This document shows, piece after piece, positions 46,092-56,087 of a DNA stretch of 64,000 nucleotides. The stretch covers positions 124,001-188,000 of the forward strand of contig MCGO01000064.1 of assembly GCA_002104985.1 (NCBI GenBank), given 5' to 3'. This DNA comes from Rhizoclosmatium globosum. Taxonomy: Eukaryota > Chytridiomycota > Chytridiomycetes > Chytridiales > Chytriomycetaceae. A program made the position numbers and the translations under genes. Position 1 is the stretch's first letter. Each line of letters begins with the position of its first letter. A model generated the notes under the pieces. It was not told the origin of the DNA, made no database searches, and saw only the letters and a list, made by a program, of their open reading frames with translations.

Positions 46092-48194
46092 ATGCTCAAA
46101 ACATCGTGCTTGCCGTGTCACACAGACCATCGAAAGTGCATCCCCGACCCGAATCGTGCACAGCCATGTGATCGGTGTTTGGCAATGGACGGGTTTGCCA
46201 GTATGAAGGGGCCCACCCTTTCTACCTCGCAGAAAGACTTGCTCGTTGTGCAAGAAAGAAGGCCGCAAATGCGTCGCTGGTATCGACGATCAGCCATGCA
46301 ACCGATGTATTCGTACCAGTTCGCAGTGTATCTACCTCACTGTCACGTCTGCTGCTCATTTGGAGCCAATCGTCCCGGCAATCCTTTGCCTCAAGTTAAT
46401 GAGCTTTCCAGAACGTCCAGAGCGACGGAGGTGAAGCAATGGATGCCGGACACATCGAACTTTTGTGTGCTGGAGATTTGAGTAATTCGTCAAATCAGAC
46501 CACATTGGAAACGAACCCTTTCTTGGACCTTTACACTCATACTATGGAGTCAACCCACTTGTACTCGTTTGAATCATTTGATATGGAAGATATTGATTTG
46601 CTTCCAACTCAAGAAGACTGGAGGCTTGTGTACAACTTCTATACACGAGACACAGTTCTGCCATGTGAGCGAGGGCTGGATGCTACGGCTCTGGTCAACG
46701 AGTATTTTCATAAGCCAGCATATCTACGGTAAGGTTTTCTAAAGCAATAGTCAATCTTAATTTGCAAAATAGCTTGATTTTAGTTTGCTGGGCATTTTTC
46801 TGTTATAATCATGGGAGGTTGAATGGTGCTGGAAAGTATTTCAATGGAGCTCGAAAAGCGTTACTTCGTGCAAATTTGACACCTTGCTTCGATTTACTTA
46901 TCACATATGGATTGATTGATACGTTTGCCTCAGGTATTGAGTAACTTATCGCTAAATGATACTTCTGACTTCGATTTAAGTAAAGGGAGACGTTATTATT
47001 GGTCAACAGTTCCTTCGACTCACTCTTGAGCTTATTAGTCAGTTACAAATGGACGTGGATCCCGATGATTCGCCATGGCTTTCTCATTTGACTGCTCGAC
47101 AGAAAGAGGAAAGACGACATGCCTTTTGGCATTGGACAATGCGGTACAACATGCAACTAAGCTGCAACCCACATCAACCCATGTTCCCAATTTCATTTGA
47201 CCGGGTCAAGTGTCCATCTCAAATATATGATCCGTATCCAATATTCATTGATATGACCCTTTCTATTACCGCTTTCGGTTATGGAACACATTAGGATCCA
47301 TCAAGCAAGCGTGGATAAATCCGCCAAGGACGGTGAACGATCTATTTTTAACCGTTGAAACACTGACATTCTGGTTCTCAATGTGCATGCACTTATTCCA
47401 CCAGAGCTATTGTTGACTGCAAAGGTACCGACGAACATTTCACAAGAAGATCGGAATCTATTCATCACTCAAATAACCACGAACCGAAAGTCCTTTGCTA
47501 TCAATCCCTGTTACTCCAATCCAGCATCTCAACACTTTATCGGCCAGCCATGTTTGCAGCAGCGCTACCATCATGTCGACCCATATATCTCGACACGCAG
47601 CACCAATCAAATATTGTTTACGCCATAAATGCATGCATGGAATCAGCGTGGCGAATGTTACTGATTTTCGAGTTTGCATATGACGTCAAAACTGAACAAC
47701 GTTGTTCTGCTGACGATATGGTCTACTTTCATACAGAAGGCAGCTACTTCGCGGCTTTTGAAACAGTGGTTTGTTTTTGGTTCTGCGCATGTCGAATGGA
47801 TCTATTTGGGTCACCTTGACGAAATTTGGAAACCCAAACTCAAAACTCATTAGGCAGAGACTTATGCGGCTGCTGGGTCCGTATAAAGATGTTACGATGG
47901 GAGATTGTGTGATCGAACCTTTAGTTGAGACTATGAAGTGATGTTGGATGAGATGGAGGAAGTGGAGGGACAAAAGGAACGTTGTATGTAAACGAATTGT
48001 TTTCTAGAGAGGGGACTCGAGAGGTTGGCATCGCAGGAGACACATATTTTGGGGCTTTGCAAAGCTATGCAAACGCGACGGTGACTGAAACTTTCTGTTA
48101 CCTTGGTCTTTTAGGATTTAATGTTGGGAACAATGTAAGATGGCCAGGACGAAGTGAAGATTCGTGGAGACTGTTTTGGAAGTTGAACAGTTGA
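46092..48194 (+). pseudogene. Twin Zn2Cys6 factor, array member 4 (multiple frame breaks)
   Basis: Paralogue of the intact gene at 48316. ATG at 46092 (MLKTSCLPCHTDHRKC). Cluster 1 breaks inside DRCL, and the frame shifts again before cluster 2 (CKKEGRKCVAGIDDQPC). Later segments match member 5 closely: FLDLYTHTMESTHLYSFESF, QLQMDVDPDDSPWLSHLTAR and NVRWPGRSEDSWRLFWK. Breaks at about 46180, 46230, 46425, 47260, 47360, 47530, 47815 and 47940 scatter them over three frames. The density of breaks, next to a clean neighbour with about 80% similar sequence, favours real decay over sequencing error here. Confidence 0.75.
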
Positions 48195-48315
48195 ACGCAT
48201 AGAATTATTAAATAAATGTGTCAGGGGTTGCCGCTTTCTGACAACTTAGTTATGGAATTAATATTATGTAATGTGATCTCCCAGGTGATCTCCCATTAAA
48301 AATCGCAAAAGGAAG

Positions 48316-50436
48316 ATGCTGAGGACATCGTGCCTACCATGTCACACAGGCCACCGAAAGTGCGTCCCCGACCCGAATCGTGCGCAGCCATGTGATCGGT
48401 GTTTGCGCAATGGACGGGCATGTCAGTATGAAGGGGGCCCACCCTTTCCACCTCGCAGAAAGACTTGCTTCTTGTGCAAGACCGAGGAACGAAAGTGTGT
48501 TGCAGGCATCGACGATCAGCCATGCAACCGATGCATTCGCACTGGTGCAAAGTGTATCTACCTCACTGCCACTTCAACTGCCGATCTAGCACCAATCATC
48601 CAAGACAATCCTTTGCCTCAAGTTGATGAGCCTATTCAGCTTGTTCAAACCAGCGAAAGCGAAGAGATTGAAACCTGGGATGCCTCAAACAGCGTCCTTG
48701 ATAGTTCCGGAGATGTGACTACTTTGGATACGAATCCCATCCTGGATCTATACACACACGTTTTGGATTCATCTCAATTGTATTCGTTTGAATCCTATGA
48801 AATGGAGGATCCCGATTTGATGCCTACTCATGAAGACTGGAGACTTGTATACACGTTCTATACAAGGTTGTCAGGTGTTCCTTGCGAACGAGGGATGGAT
48901 GCAACAACTCTAATGGAGGAATATTTTCGTAAACCAGCGTATTTGCGGTACTGTTTGTTGTTGTCAAACGTGTATATGAATCTAATTTAAATTTACAAAA
49001 CAGCTTGATTTTAGTTTGCTGGTCGTTTTACAATTATAATGACGGGAGGATAACCGATGCCGGAAAGTATTTTAATCGAGCTCGAAAAGCGTTGCTTCGC
49101 GCTGATTTGACACCTTGCTTCGATTTACTTCTCACCTATGGATTGCTTGACACCTTTGCTTCCGGTATGTTCGCCATTCTTAACTGCTAAATTATATATT
49201 TCTTACCTAAAAAAAGTAAGGGGTGATGTTGGTGTTGGTCGACATTTCCTGAAGCTCACTCTCGAGCTCATTATTCAATTACGAATGGACGTGGACCCCG
49301 ATGATTCGCCGTGGTTGTCACATCTGACTGTTCGACAGAAAGAGGAAAGGCGACATGCGTTTTGGCATTGGACGATGCGTTATAACCTGCAACTAAGCTG
49401 CAACCCACATCAACCCATGTTCCCAATTTCCTTTGAGCGTGTCAAGCCCCCATCTCAAATATATGATCCGCATCCAATATTCATTGATATAACTCCGTTA
49501 TATCACCGCTTTCGACTGTGGAATTTAATAGGTACCATCAAACAATCATGGATTAATCCCCCAAGGACAATGAACGACCTATTTGTAACTGCCGAAACTC
49601 TTTCCGCCCAAGTTCTGACGATACAAGCTCTCATCCCGCCAGATCTTTTGCTGAAAGCGAAAGAACCGATGACAATTTCAGAAGACGACCGAATTCAATT
49701 CATCAATCAAGTGACAACGAAACAAAAGCTTCTTTCCTTCCAATCTCTATTACTTCAATCCAGCATATCAACAGTCTTCCGACCTGTTATGTTTGCTTCA
49801 GCGCTACCATCATGTCGACCCATGTATCTCGATTTGCAACGTCAATCAGATATAATCTATGCAATTAACGCATGTATGGAATCAGCTTGGCGAATAATCC
49901 TGATTTTCGAGTTCATCCATGACGTTCAAACCAAACAACTTTGCTCTCCTGAGGATTCAATCTATTTCAACACAGACTTCAACTTTTACGAGGCTTTTGA
50001 GGCCATGGCTTCTTTTTGGTTTTGTGCCTGCCGAATGGATCCAATTTGGATCACCCTGACACGATTTGGGAACCCAAATTCAACGTTGATGAGGACGAGA
50101 CTCAGGCGTTTGTTGGGGCCGTATAGACTTAATACTTATGGGAATTGTGTGATCGATCCTTTAGTTGACACTATGAAGTTGATGCTGGATGAGATGGAGG
50201 AAATGGATAGGAGAACGGAGTGTCGTAATTTGAACGACTTGTTTGCTCGAGAGGGGACTCGAGAAGTTGGAATTGCTGGAGACACGTATTTTGGGGCTTT
50301 GCAGAAAAATCCAGACGTTACCGTGACAGAAACTCTGTGTTTCCTTGGTCTTTTGGGATTCAACGTTGGGAATAACGTAAGATGGCCCGGTCGCAGTGAA
50401 GATTCGTGGAGATTGTTTTGGAAGTTGAATGCATGA
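48316..50436 (+). CDS. Twin Zn2Cys6 transcription factor, array member 5 (intact)
   Basis: Exons 48316-48947, 49004-49164 and 49217-50436, 670 residues without a break. Cluster 1 uses Cys 6, 9, 16, 26, 29, 36 (a 9-residue middle loop) and cluster 2 Cys 51, 54, 61, 70, 73, 80 (8 residues). The proline-rich bridge GGPPFPPRRK joins them. The linker is acidic; the helical middle region includes LQMDVDPDDSPWLSHL-like and RRHAFWHWTMRYNLQLSCNP segments; the C-terminus is CFLGLLGFNVGNNVRWPGRS then EDSWRLFWKLNA. Intron positions match member 1 for the first two introns. Predicted nuclear regulator; targets unknown. The stop is 18 bp from the stop of the convergent lactonase-like gene. Confidence 0.87.
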
Positions 50437-50454
50437 AATTGCAAAATAAATTTA

Positions 50455-51630
50455 TTAGCAGTTGCCGCTATTTATCAACTCGGTTATTTCGCGACCTGGA
50501 GCATCCAAGTCAACGTATTCCGCACAAGATTTATTCCAGTCGCCGTCACAGCCATGACCAATGACTACCAGCCTTTTGCCATCCTCACCACCAAATTGCA
50601 GGTTACTTGGATTCGTCATATTCTCCAAAAGAATGATCTGCACAGCTTTTGTTGAAGGCTTGTATCGAAAAACGCGTCCTCCGCCATTCAAGGTCAAGTG
50701 AAGAACTCCATTCAGATCAGCCTTCATTCCATCCGGATCCATCCCTGTCCAGTCGATACCAAGCTTCGATAATTCTTCAAATACGTCCACAAGCATAATA
50801 GGGTTTTCTGGGAGCCCAGTCGAAGGATTTATCTCAAACTTGAATATTTGCGCAGCGGTTGGAGGTCCATTCTGAGCCGACGTTACATAAAGCGACTGAT
50901 TGTCCGGACTCAATTCGATTCCATTCGTACGATGGATATTCGCCGCTGCGAGAACCGAGGACGCGACTTTGACAAGTGCCTTTGTCTGAAAGTTGAAATA
51001 CCACAACTCCCCGTCCACGCCTGCAGTGCTAACGTCAGAGTACCGCATCCCCGACAAATACATGCGTGTGAATGTCTTGTCAAGAGTAAAGTCGTTCGGC
51101 TGCAGCATGTCTGGGTTTACTGCCCACAGCGGTTGAATAGAATCAGTTCCAACGATGACAGGTGGAGAATCCAACGAGGCAGAATACACGGTATGTGGAG
51201 TCGAGGCGTCGCCAATCAGAAACGTGTCATTGCCAATGAAACGCGACGATGCAAATTGACCAAGTCCACCAGAAACCAGGACTTCACCGGTATCAAGACG
51301 AATAGCGGATGACGCTCCAACAGCAACAAATGATCCATCACAAGTGACTGATGCACCTTCGATGGAACCACTGAGGAGTGGGGACGATGCGAATGGAAGG
51401 AATGAAGCAGCAGAAGTAGCAGTCAAAATCTGCTTGAGTAAAATGGGTGAGTTTGATTTGTTTGTGGAATTCGAAGGTTGAATTGAGGATGAGCTGGATC
51501 CTGTTGTTCCTGATTGACGGGTCACAGCAAAAACAGCGCCTACTATCCCAGCAAGAATAACCAAAACCACCAGAATGATAATTATTCCCCTTTTCGACAG
51601 TTTAGGAGAATGAGTTCGCTCCTTTTGCAT
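50455..51630 (-). CDS. Membrane-anchored SMP-30/gluconolactonase-like protein
   Basis: Single exon, 391 residues, ATG 51630. The N-terminal basic stretch and helix (KRGIIIILVVLVILAGIVGA, residues 13-32) form a type II anchor, followed by a Ser-rich stem and a beta-propeller. Family-like segments are QPNDFTLDKTFTRMYLSGMR, RTNGIELSPDNQSLYVTSAQ, GMDPDGMK and NPSNLQFGG; Asn in NGIE and Asp in DPDG are at the metal-ligand places of SMP-30 lactonases. Unlike its two paralogues it lacks a Cys-rich chitin-binding-type module. Role inferred: hydrolysis of a lactone or similar ester outside the cell or in the secretory lumen. The substrate is not known. Confidence 0.8.
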   Translation of the reverse strand: MQKERTHSPKLSKRGIIIILVVLVILAGIVGAVFAVTRQSGTTGSSSSSIQPSNSTNKSNSPILLKQILTATSAASFLPFASSPLLSGSIEGASVTCDGSFVAVGASSAIRLDTGEVLVSGGLGQFASSRFIGNDTFLIGDASTPHTVYSASLDSPPVIVGTDSIQPLWAVNPDMLQPNDFTLDKTFTRMYLSGMRYSDVSTAGVDGELWYFNFQTKALVKVASSVLAAANIHRTNGIELSPDNQSLYVTSAQNGPPTAAQIFKFEINPSTGLPENPIMLVDVFEELSKLGIDWTGMDPDGMKADLNGVLHLTLNGGGRVFRYKPSTKAVQIILLENMTNPSNLQFGGEDGKRLVVIGHGCDGDWNKSCAEYVDLDAPGREITELINSGNC

Positions 51631-51793
51631 TAATACTGAGGTTTGAGTGATTTGAGGGGTGTTTAGGTTGAGCGAACTTTACCACCGACGTCAAATCTAA
51701 TACGGGTTGAGCTGCCAGAAGCTCGGCCACTGGATTCTGTGGAACCCCCAAGACTGGTAAGAACAGAGCAAAGAGTCCAAAGACTGGAAGCAT
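51602..51793 (-). other. Signal-peptide-like open frame overlapping the lactonase start
   Basis: ATG at 51793 opens MLPVFGLFALFLPVLGVPQN, a convincing secretion signal, in a frame different from the lactonase-like gene whose ATG lies inside it at 51630. A GTAAAG donor at about 51682 follows ...LDLTSVV. It may be a 5' exon of an alternative, secreted form of that gene, a tiny secreted peptide (63 residues), or chance. No acceptor that restores frame was found with confidence. Confidence 0.3.
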
Positions 51794-51838
51794 TTTGGAA
51801 GCGAATTTCGTAAAGCTGTCAAAACAAGCTGTCAAACC

Positions 51839-53246
51839 ATGTCCAAATCTTCAGCGAGTCCCACAACGCGATATACCCATATCATCTTTTTGATTATACT
51901 CTTCAGCTTACGAATAACTGGAAACTTTTACTTCCTGCCAGAGGAGGAGACGAATCAATCTTATTCAACACCTGATATATCGTCAACGAACGAATCATTT
52001 GATCAGAACAGTCTCGACCTGTCACTCGATAAATGCATGCTTCACTTCCCTCGACTCTTTGAGTTTATCGATAACACAACCGCGTTCTATCGAACAACCC
52101 GAACTGGAAACATATCCTTGAACGACATTGACAACATCTCAATGGGTCCAGGTGGAAGCCATATTCGCGCGGTTGTTCTGAACAATACCGTGAGTGTGAT
52201 TCGTTAATATTCAGTGTACACTCGTAATAAACCCTCTGCGAATCTCAAGTTATACATCAAAACCTTCTACAAAGGGTTCCACACGCGGTCTCTTGCTCTA
52301 CTCTTCTCTCTAAATCAAGCGATATCACATAGCCCTGTACAGTTACCTCCAAGCGAATTCGTGATTGATACGGGAGACCATGGGGTTCCACACACTCTCG
52401 GACTTTGGAGCCTGGCGCGAATGAAATCTGATAAATCGACGTTCTTGGTTCCGGACTTTGGGTTTCAAGCGTGGCCGGAAGTCGGAGTTTTGAGTTATAC
52501 AGAAGTGAGGCGGGAGATTGAAGGAATGATTGGACGAGGTGAAGCGGGGAAGATTGAGAAACTGCTTTGGAGGGGAGATGTCACGCCGGGGCCGCGACAG
52601 GTTTGTCTTTTATGTGTTTAATTCAAGTTTATGAATGTTGCAATGTTTTCAGGAAGCCGTCGAACTTGCGAATGAGACGTGGGCGGACATACAGCGATTA
52701 AACTGGCCGTGCCTCGCAACACCCGATCTTCCTCACTGCGCAAACGTGACAGACCATAAAACGATCCCACAACACTGCGCGTACAAATACCTGCTCCAAA
52801 CGGAGGGCCGCACGTATTCCGGACGCTTTAAATACCTTCTCAACTGTCCGTCGGTCGTTATTGCTGACAGACTCTCATGGGATCAACATTTTCATCACTT
52901 GCTCGATTCGGATATGAACTCACCTGATCAAAACGTTGTCGTGATTGGGGATGTTCATTTCAAGGATGGATTAAAGAGAATGATGGAGGGGCTTCAAATG
53001 TATCCAGAGTATAGCGAGAAGATTCGTCGAAACGCGTGGGAGGTTTTGCGAAATCGGTATTTGACGCGGGCGGCTGTTATGTGTTATTGGCGACGACTTT
53101 TGACGGAATACGCGGGGCTGTTGGATTACGTCCCGACATTGGAGGTGAAGGGTGAGAATGATGATGAAACGGTATATAGGCTCACGGAGAATGGGAAACA
53201 AATGGCGATGCCATATGATCTATTCGTCTTGGGGAATTATTCTTGA
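51839..53246 (+). CDS. GT90 family glycosyltransferase (CAP10/POGLUT-like), with one in-frame stop
   Basis: Exon 1 51839-52600, intron 52601-52652, exon 2 52653-53246. An N-terminal anchor (THIIFLIILFSLRIT) precedes the GT90 domain: FVIDTGDHGVPHTLGLWSLA, FLVPDFGFQAWPE, and in exon 2 CAYKYLLQTEGRTYSGRFKY, then SVVIADRLSWDQHF. These match CAP10-type O-glycosyl or xylosyl transferases of the Golgi or ER. The frame is continuous on both sides of a single TAA at 52205-52207, inside VSVIR-stop-YSVYTR, where relatives have ordinary sequence. The apparent GTGAGT...TTCAG there would be a 25-nt intron and would break the frame. Either a nonsense mutation, a base error, or stop readthrough. Confidence 0.78.
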
Positions 53247-53266
53247 CTCTATATATAAACTTTATT

Positions 53267-54496
53267 TCAACATTTTCCACTCCGTTTTAAATCGGTTATT
53301 TCTCGTCCAGGCGTTTCGAAATCAATGTAATCAGCACAAGAACGTGTATCATCGCCATTACACCCATGTCCAATCACAACGAGCCTTGTACCATTGAGAC
53401 CACCAAACTGAAGGTTTGTTGGATTCTTCATGGAGGGAAGTTCGATTACTTGCTTCAACTTCGTCAATGGGTTATATACAAAGACACGTCCACCACCATT
53501 CAACGCAACATAAATAACTCCGTCAACATCAGTCTTCATTCCATCCAAGTCCATTCCGAACCACTCTATTCCAAGTTCCGCAAGCTCTGCAAACACATCC
53601 ACAAGCAGCACAGGATTCTCTGGAACGCCCGTTGTAGAATTCACATCAAATTTAAAGATAAGAGCAGCAGTAGGAGGCCCATTCTGTGCCGAAGTGACAT
53701 AAAGCGATTTGCCATCAGGACTCAATTCAATTCCATTCGTTCGATGGATCCCCGCTGATTCAAGAACACGCATTGGTACTTGATTCAAGCTTTTCGTTTT
53801 AAGATTGTAATACCACAGCTCGCCGTCCACTCCAGCGCGACTCACGTTAGAATACCGCATTCCGGAGAGATACATCCTCGTGTATGTTTTGTCGATTGTG
53901 AAATCGTTTGGCTGAATCATGGATGGATTCACGGGGAACAAGGTACGTGTGGGTCCAGCTCCGATTTTCGTAGGAAGTTTCTTTGACTGGGAAACTGTGG
54001 TCAAAGTGTGTTTTAACGCGTCTCCGACCATGAATGTGTTTCTACTGATGAAATGTGCTGATGAGAATAAACCTCGGCCTCCGGATACGAGGATTTGTCC
54101 GGTGTCAAGGCGGAGAACATTGGTTGCGCTAACTGCAACGAATTCTCCGTCACATGTGACTGCGGCTCCTTCGATGTTTATTCCAAGCAGCGGACTACTT
54201 GCGAAAGGTAGTAGTGATGCGGCAGGTGTTGCTGTGTATGTTGTGACTGATGTAAATGGCGATTTGGTGGCGGTTGAATTGATTGGGTTGATGGTTTCGC
54301 CACAAACAGCTGTAGTACAGTCCCCATTGTGCACACACAGTTGTAAAGGTACCCATAAACCAGCTTCGCATTGTAGTAGAATATTTTTTGAACATTGGAC
54401 ACTTCCCTCTGAACAGACCACTGCATTTCGTTGACTTTGAGCAACAACCGTGACAAGGACAGATGTGGTCACAATAGCGCGTAGTATCCTTTGCAT
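53267..54496 (-). CDS. Secreted CBM19-like plus SMP-30/gluconolactonase-like protein, copy 2
   Basis: Single exon, 409 residues. I take ATG 54496 because it opens a signal peptide (MQRILRAIVTTSVLVTVVAQ). A six-Cys module follows (CSEGSVQCSKNILLQCEAGL, then CVHNGDCTTAVC) with the spacing of CBM19-type chitin-binding domains, then a Ser/Thr linker and the propeller with QPNDFTIDKTYTRMYLSGMR, RTNGIELSPDGKSLYVTSAQ, GMDLDGMK and NPTNLQFGG. In the metal-site motif GMDPDG of its paralogues the Pro is Leu; the second Asp is kept. Secreted, probably wall- or chitin-associated. Its stop is 20 bp from the stop of the convergent GT90 gene. Confidence 0.82.
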   Translation of the reverse strand: MQRILRAIVTTSVLVTVVAQSQRNAVVCSEGSVQCSKNILLQCEAGLWVPLQLCVHNGDCTTAVCGETINPINSTATKSPFTSVTTYTATPAASLLPFASSPLLGINIEGAAVTCDGEFVAVSATNVLRLDTGQILVSGGRGLFSSAHFISRNTFMVGDALKHTLTTVSQSKKLPTKIGAGPTRTLFPVNPSMIQPNDFTIDKTYTRMYLSGMRYSNVSRAGVDGELWYYNLKTKSLNQVPMRVLESAGIHRTNGIELSPDGKSLYVTSAQNGPPTAALIFKFDVNSTTGVPENPVLLVDVFAELAELGIEWFGMDLDGMKTDVDGVIYVALNGGGRVFVYNPLTKLKQVIELPSMKNPTNLQFGGLNGTRLVVIGHGCNGDDTRSCADYIDFETPGREITDLKRSGKC

Positions 54497-54680
54497 TGAT
54501 TGTTGCGTCGTAAGTATATCATACTTATCCCATCCAATTTTCGTATTCTTTTGGGTTGATTGCACCTTTATATCAAGGGGTACCTAACCCTGTCTCATGA
54601 AATTGAAAAAATGATACAACCATAGTGTTTTTTATTCACTAACATAGAAGGCGAGATAATATTTGAGACAGAAGCTAGGT

Positions 54681-56087
54681 TCAGCAGTTGGCACTGTTTC
54701 TTAAATCGGTAATTTCACGACCAGCCGCATCTAAATCAATGTAATCAGCGCATGAGTTATCCCAGACTCCTCCACAAGAATGGCCCACGACGACAAGTCT
54801 CTTTCCATCAACACCACCAAACTGCAGATTAGAAGGACTCTGAACTGTAGCTAGGTTTATAATTTGCACGGACTTGGTTGCTGGATTGTATCGGAACACG
54901 CGTTGTCCGCCATTCAAAGCCAGGTGAATCACGCCATTGACGTCTGTCTTCATACCGTCGGGGTCCATTCCATTCCAGTTGATTCCAAGCTTAGTCAACT
55001 CAGCAAAAATATCCACAAGAACGACAGGATTCTCTGGAAGCCCTGTTGTAGGGTTGATTGCAAACTTGAAGATTTTCGCGGCAGTAGGAGGACCATTCTG
55101 AGCTGAAGTAACGTACAAGGATTGGCTATCTGGACTCAACTCAATGCCGTTTGTGCGGTGAATATTTGCAGCAGCAAGGACGGAAGAAGGGACTTGTACA
55201 AGTGCTTTCGTTTGAAGGTTAAAGTACCACAGCTCTCCATCAACACCAGCTGTGCTTGTTGAAGTGTACCGCATCCCTGACAAATACATACGCGTAAACG
55301 TCCTGTCCAGAGTAAAATCATTTGGCTGGAGCATAGCAGGATTTACTGGAAAGAGAGCAAGAGCGGCAGTAGTTCCGACTGAAGCAGGTGGGTTCAGCAG
55401 TGATGCCGAGTAGACAGTATGTGGCGTCGATGCATCGCCAACAAGCAAAGTATTCTTTCCAGTAAAACGCGATGATGCAAATTGGCCTTGACCACCCGAT
55501 ACCAGAACTTGGCCAGAATCCAATCGAAGGGCGCTGTTCAAACCAACGGCAACAAAGTTTCCATCGCAGGTGACTGATGCACCTTCGATGTAGCCGCCTA
55601 ACAAGGAACTGGATGCGAAGGGCAGGATCGATGCTGCTGAATTGGCGGTGAGTGTTGGAAGTGGTCCGGTCGAAGTGGTGGTGGTCGCTGCTCCTGTTCC
55701 TGTTGCGGTCCTGGTCGTTGAAGTGGTTGAAGTAGTTGTTGAAGTGGAAGTGGAAGTGGTTGATGTCGATGTACTCTTTCCTGCAACAGAAGACGATGTT
55801 GCTGTCATGGATTTCGCAGTTGTTGTCGTCTTTGTTGTCGAAGTTGAAGTTGAAGTTGGCGTTGTTTGCTTTGTCGTGGCAGTAACCGATGACTTTGGAG
55901 CAGACACGACACAACCAGATGTCGTGCACACCAACGATGTTCCACAGTCCTGCCACGTAATCCACGATCCATTGAAACATTGCTGTAACACATTGCCAGA
56001 ACACTGCACTCCCCCCGCAGAACAGGAATCTCGAAGGAAGATAGGCGACCCAGCAGCAACGGCCGCAAGTGCCAACAGAAGCTTCAT
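54681..56087 (-). CDS. Secreted CBM19-like plus SMP-30/gluconolactonase-like protein, copy 3
   Basis: Single exon, 468 residues from ATG 56087 (signal MKLLLALAAVAAGSPIF). CBM19-like module: CSAGGVQCSGNVLQQCFNGS, then WQDCGTSLVC and CVV. A linker of about 85 residues made almost only of Ser and Thr (55620-55870) has simple TST/TTS repeats. The propeller carries QPNDFTLDRTFTRMYLSGMR, RTNGIELSPDSQSLYVTSAQ, GMDPDGMK and SPSNLQFGG; it ends PGREIT-like (AGREITDLRNSANC). Very close to the copies at 50455 and 53267. Role as inferred for those: extracellular lactone or ester hydrolysis near chitin, for example on plant, insect or algal debris. Confidence 0.85.
   Translation of the reverse strand: MKLLLALAAVAAGSPIFLRDSCSAGGVQCSGNVLQQCFNGSWITWQDCGTSLVCTTSGCVVSAPKSSVTATTKQTTPTSTSTSTTKTTTTAKSMTATSSSVAGKSTSTSTTSTSTSTTTSTTSTTRTATGTGAATTTTSTGPLPTLTANSAASILPFASSSLLGGYIEGASVTCDGNFVAVGLNSALRLDSGQVLVSGGQGQFASSRFTGKNTLLVGDASTPHTVYSASLLNPPASVGTTAALALFPVNPAMLQPNDFTLDRTFTRMYLSGMRYTSTSTAGVDGELWYFNLQTKALVQVPSSVLAAANIHRTNGIELSPDSQSLYVTSAQNGPPTAAKIFKFAINPTTGLPENPVVLVDIFAELTKLGINWNGMDPDGMKTDVNGVIHLALNGGQRVFRYNPATKSVQIINLATVQSPSNLQFGGVDGKRLVVVGHSCGGVWDNSCADYIDLDAAGREITDLRNSANC

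Noticed and set aside
1..48200. Programmed ribosomal frameshifting as a general explanation of the breaks
   Set aside because: There is no common slippery site or downstream structure, the breaks occur in several contexts, and long genes nearby need none.
52180..52215. GTGAGT...TTCAG as an intron in the GT90 gene
   Set aside because: It would be 25 nt, too short, and would shift the frame that is open on both sides.
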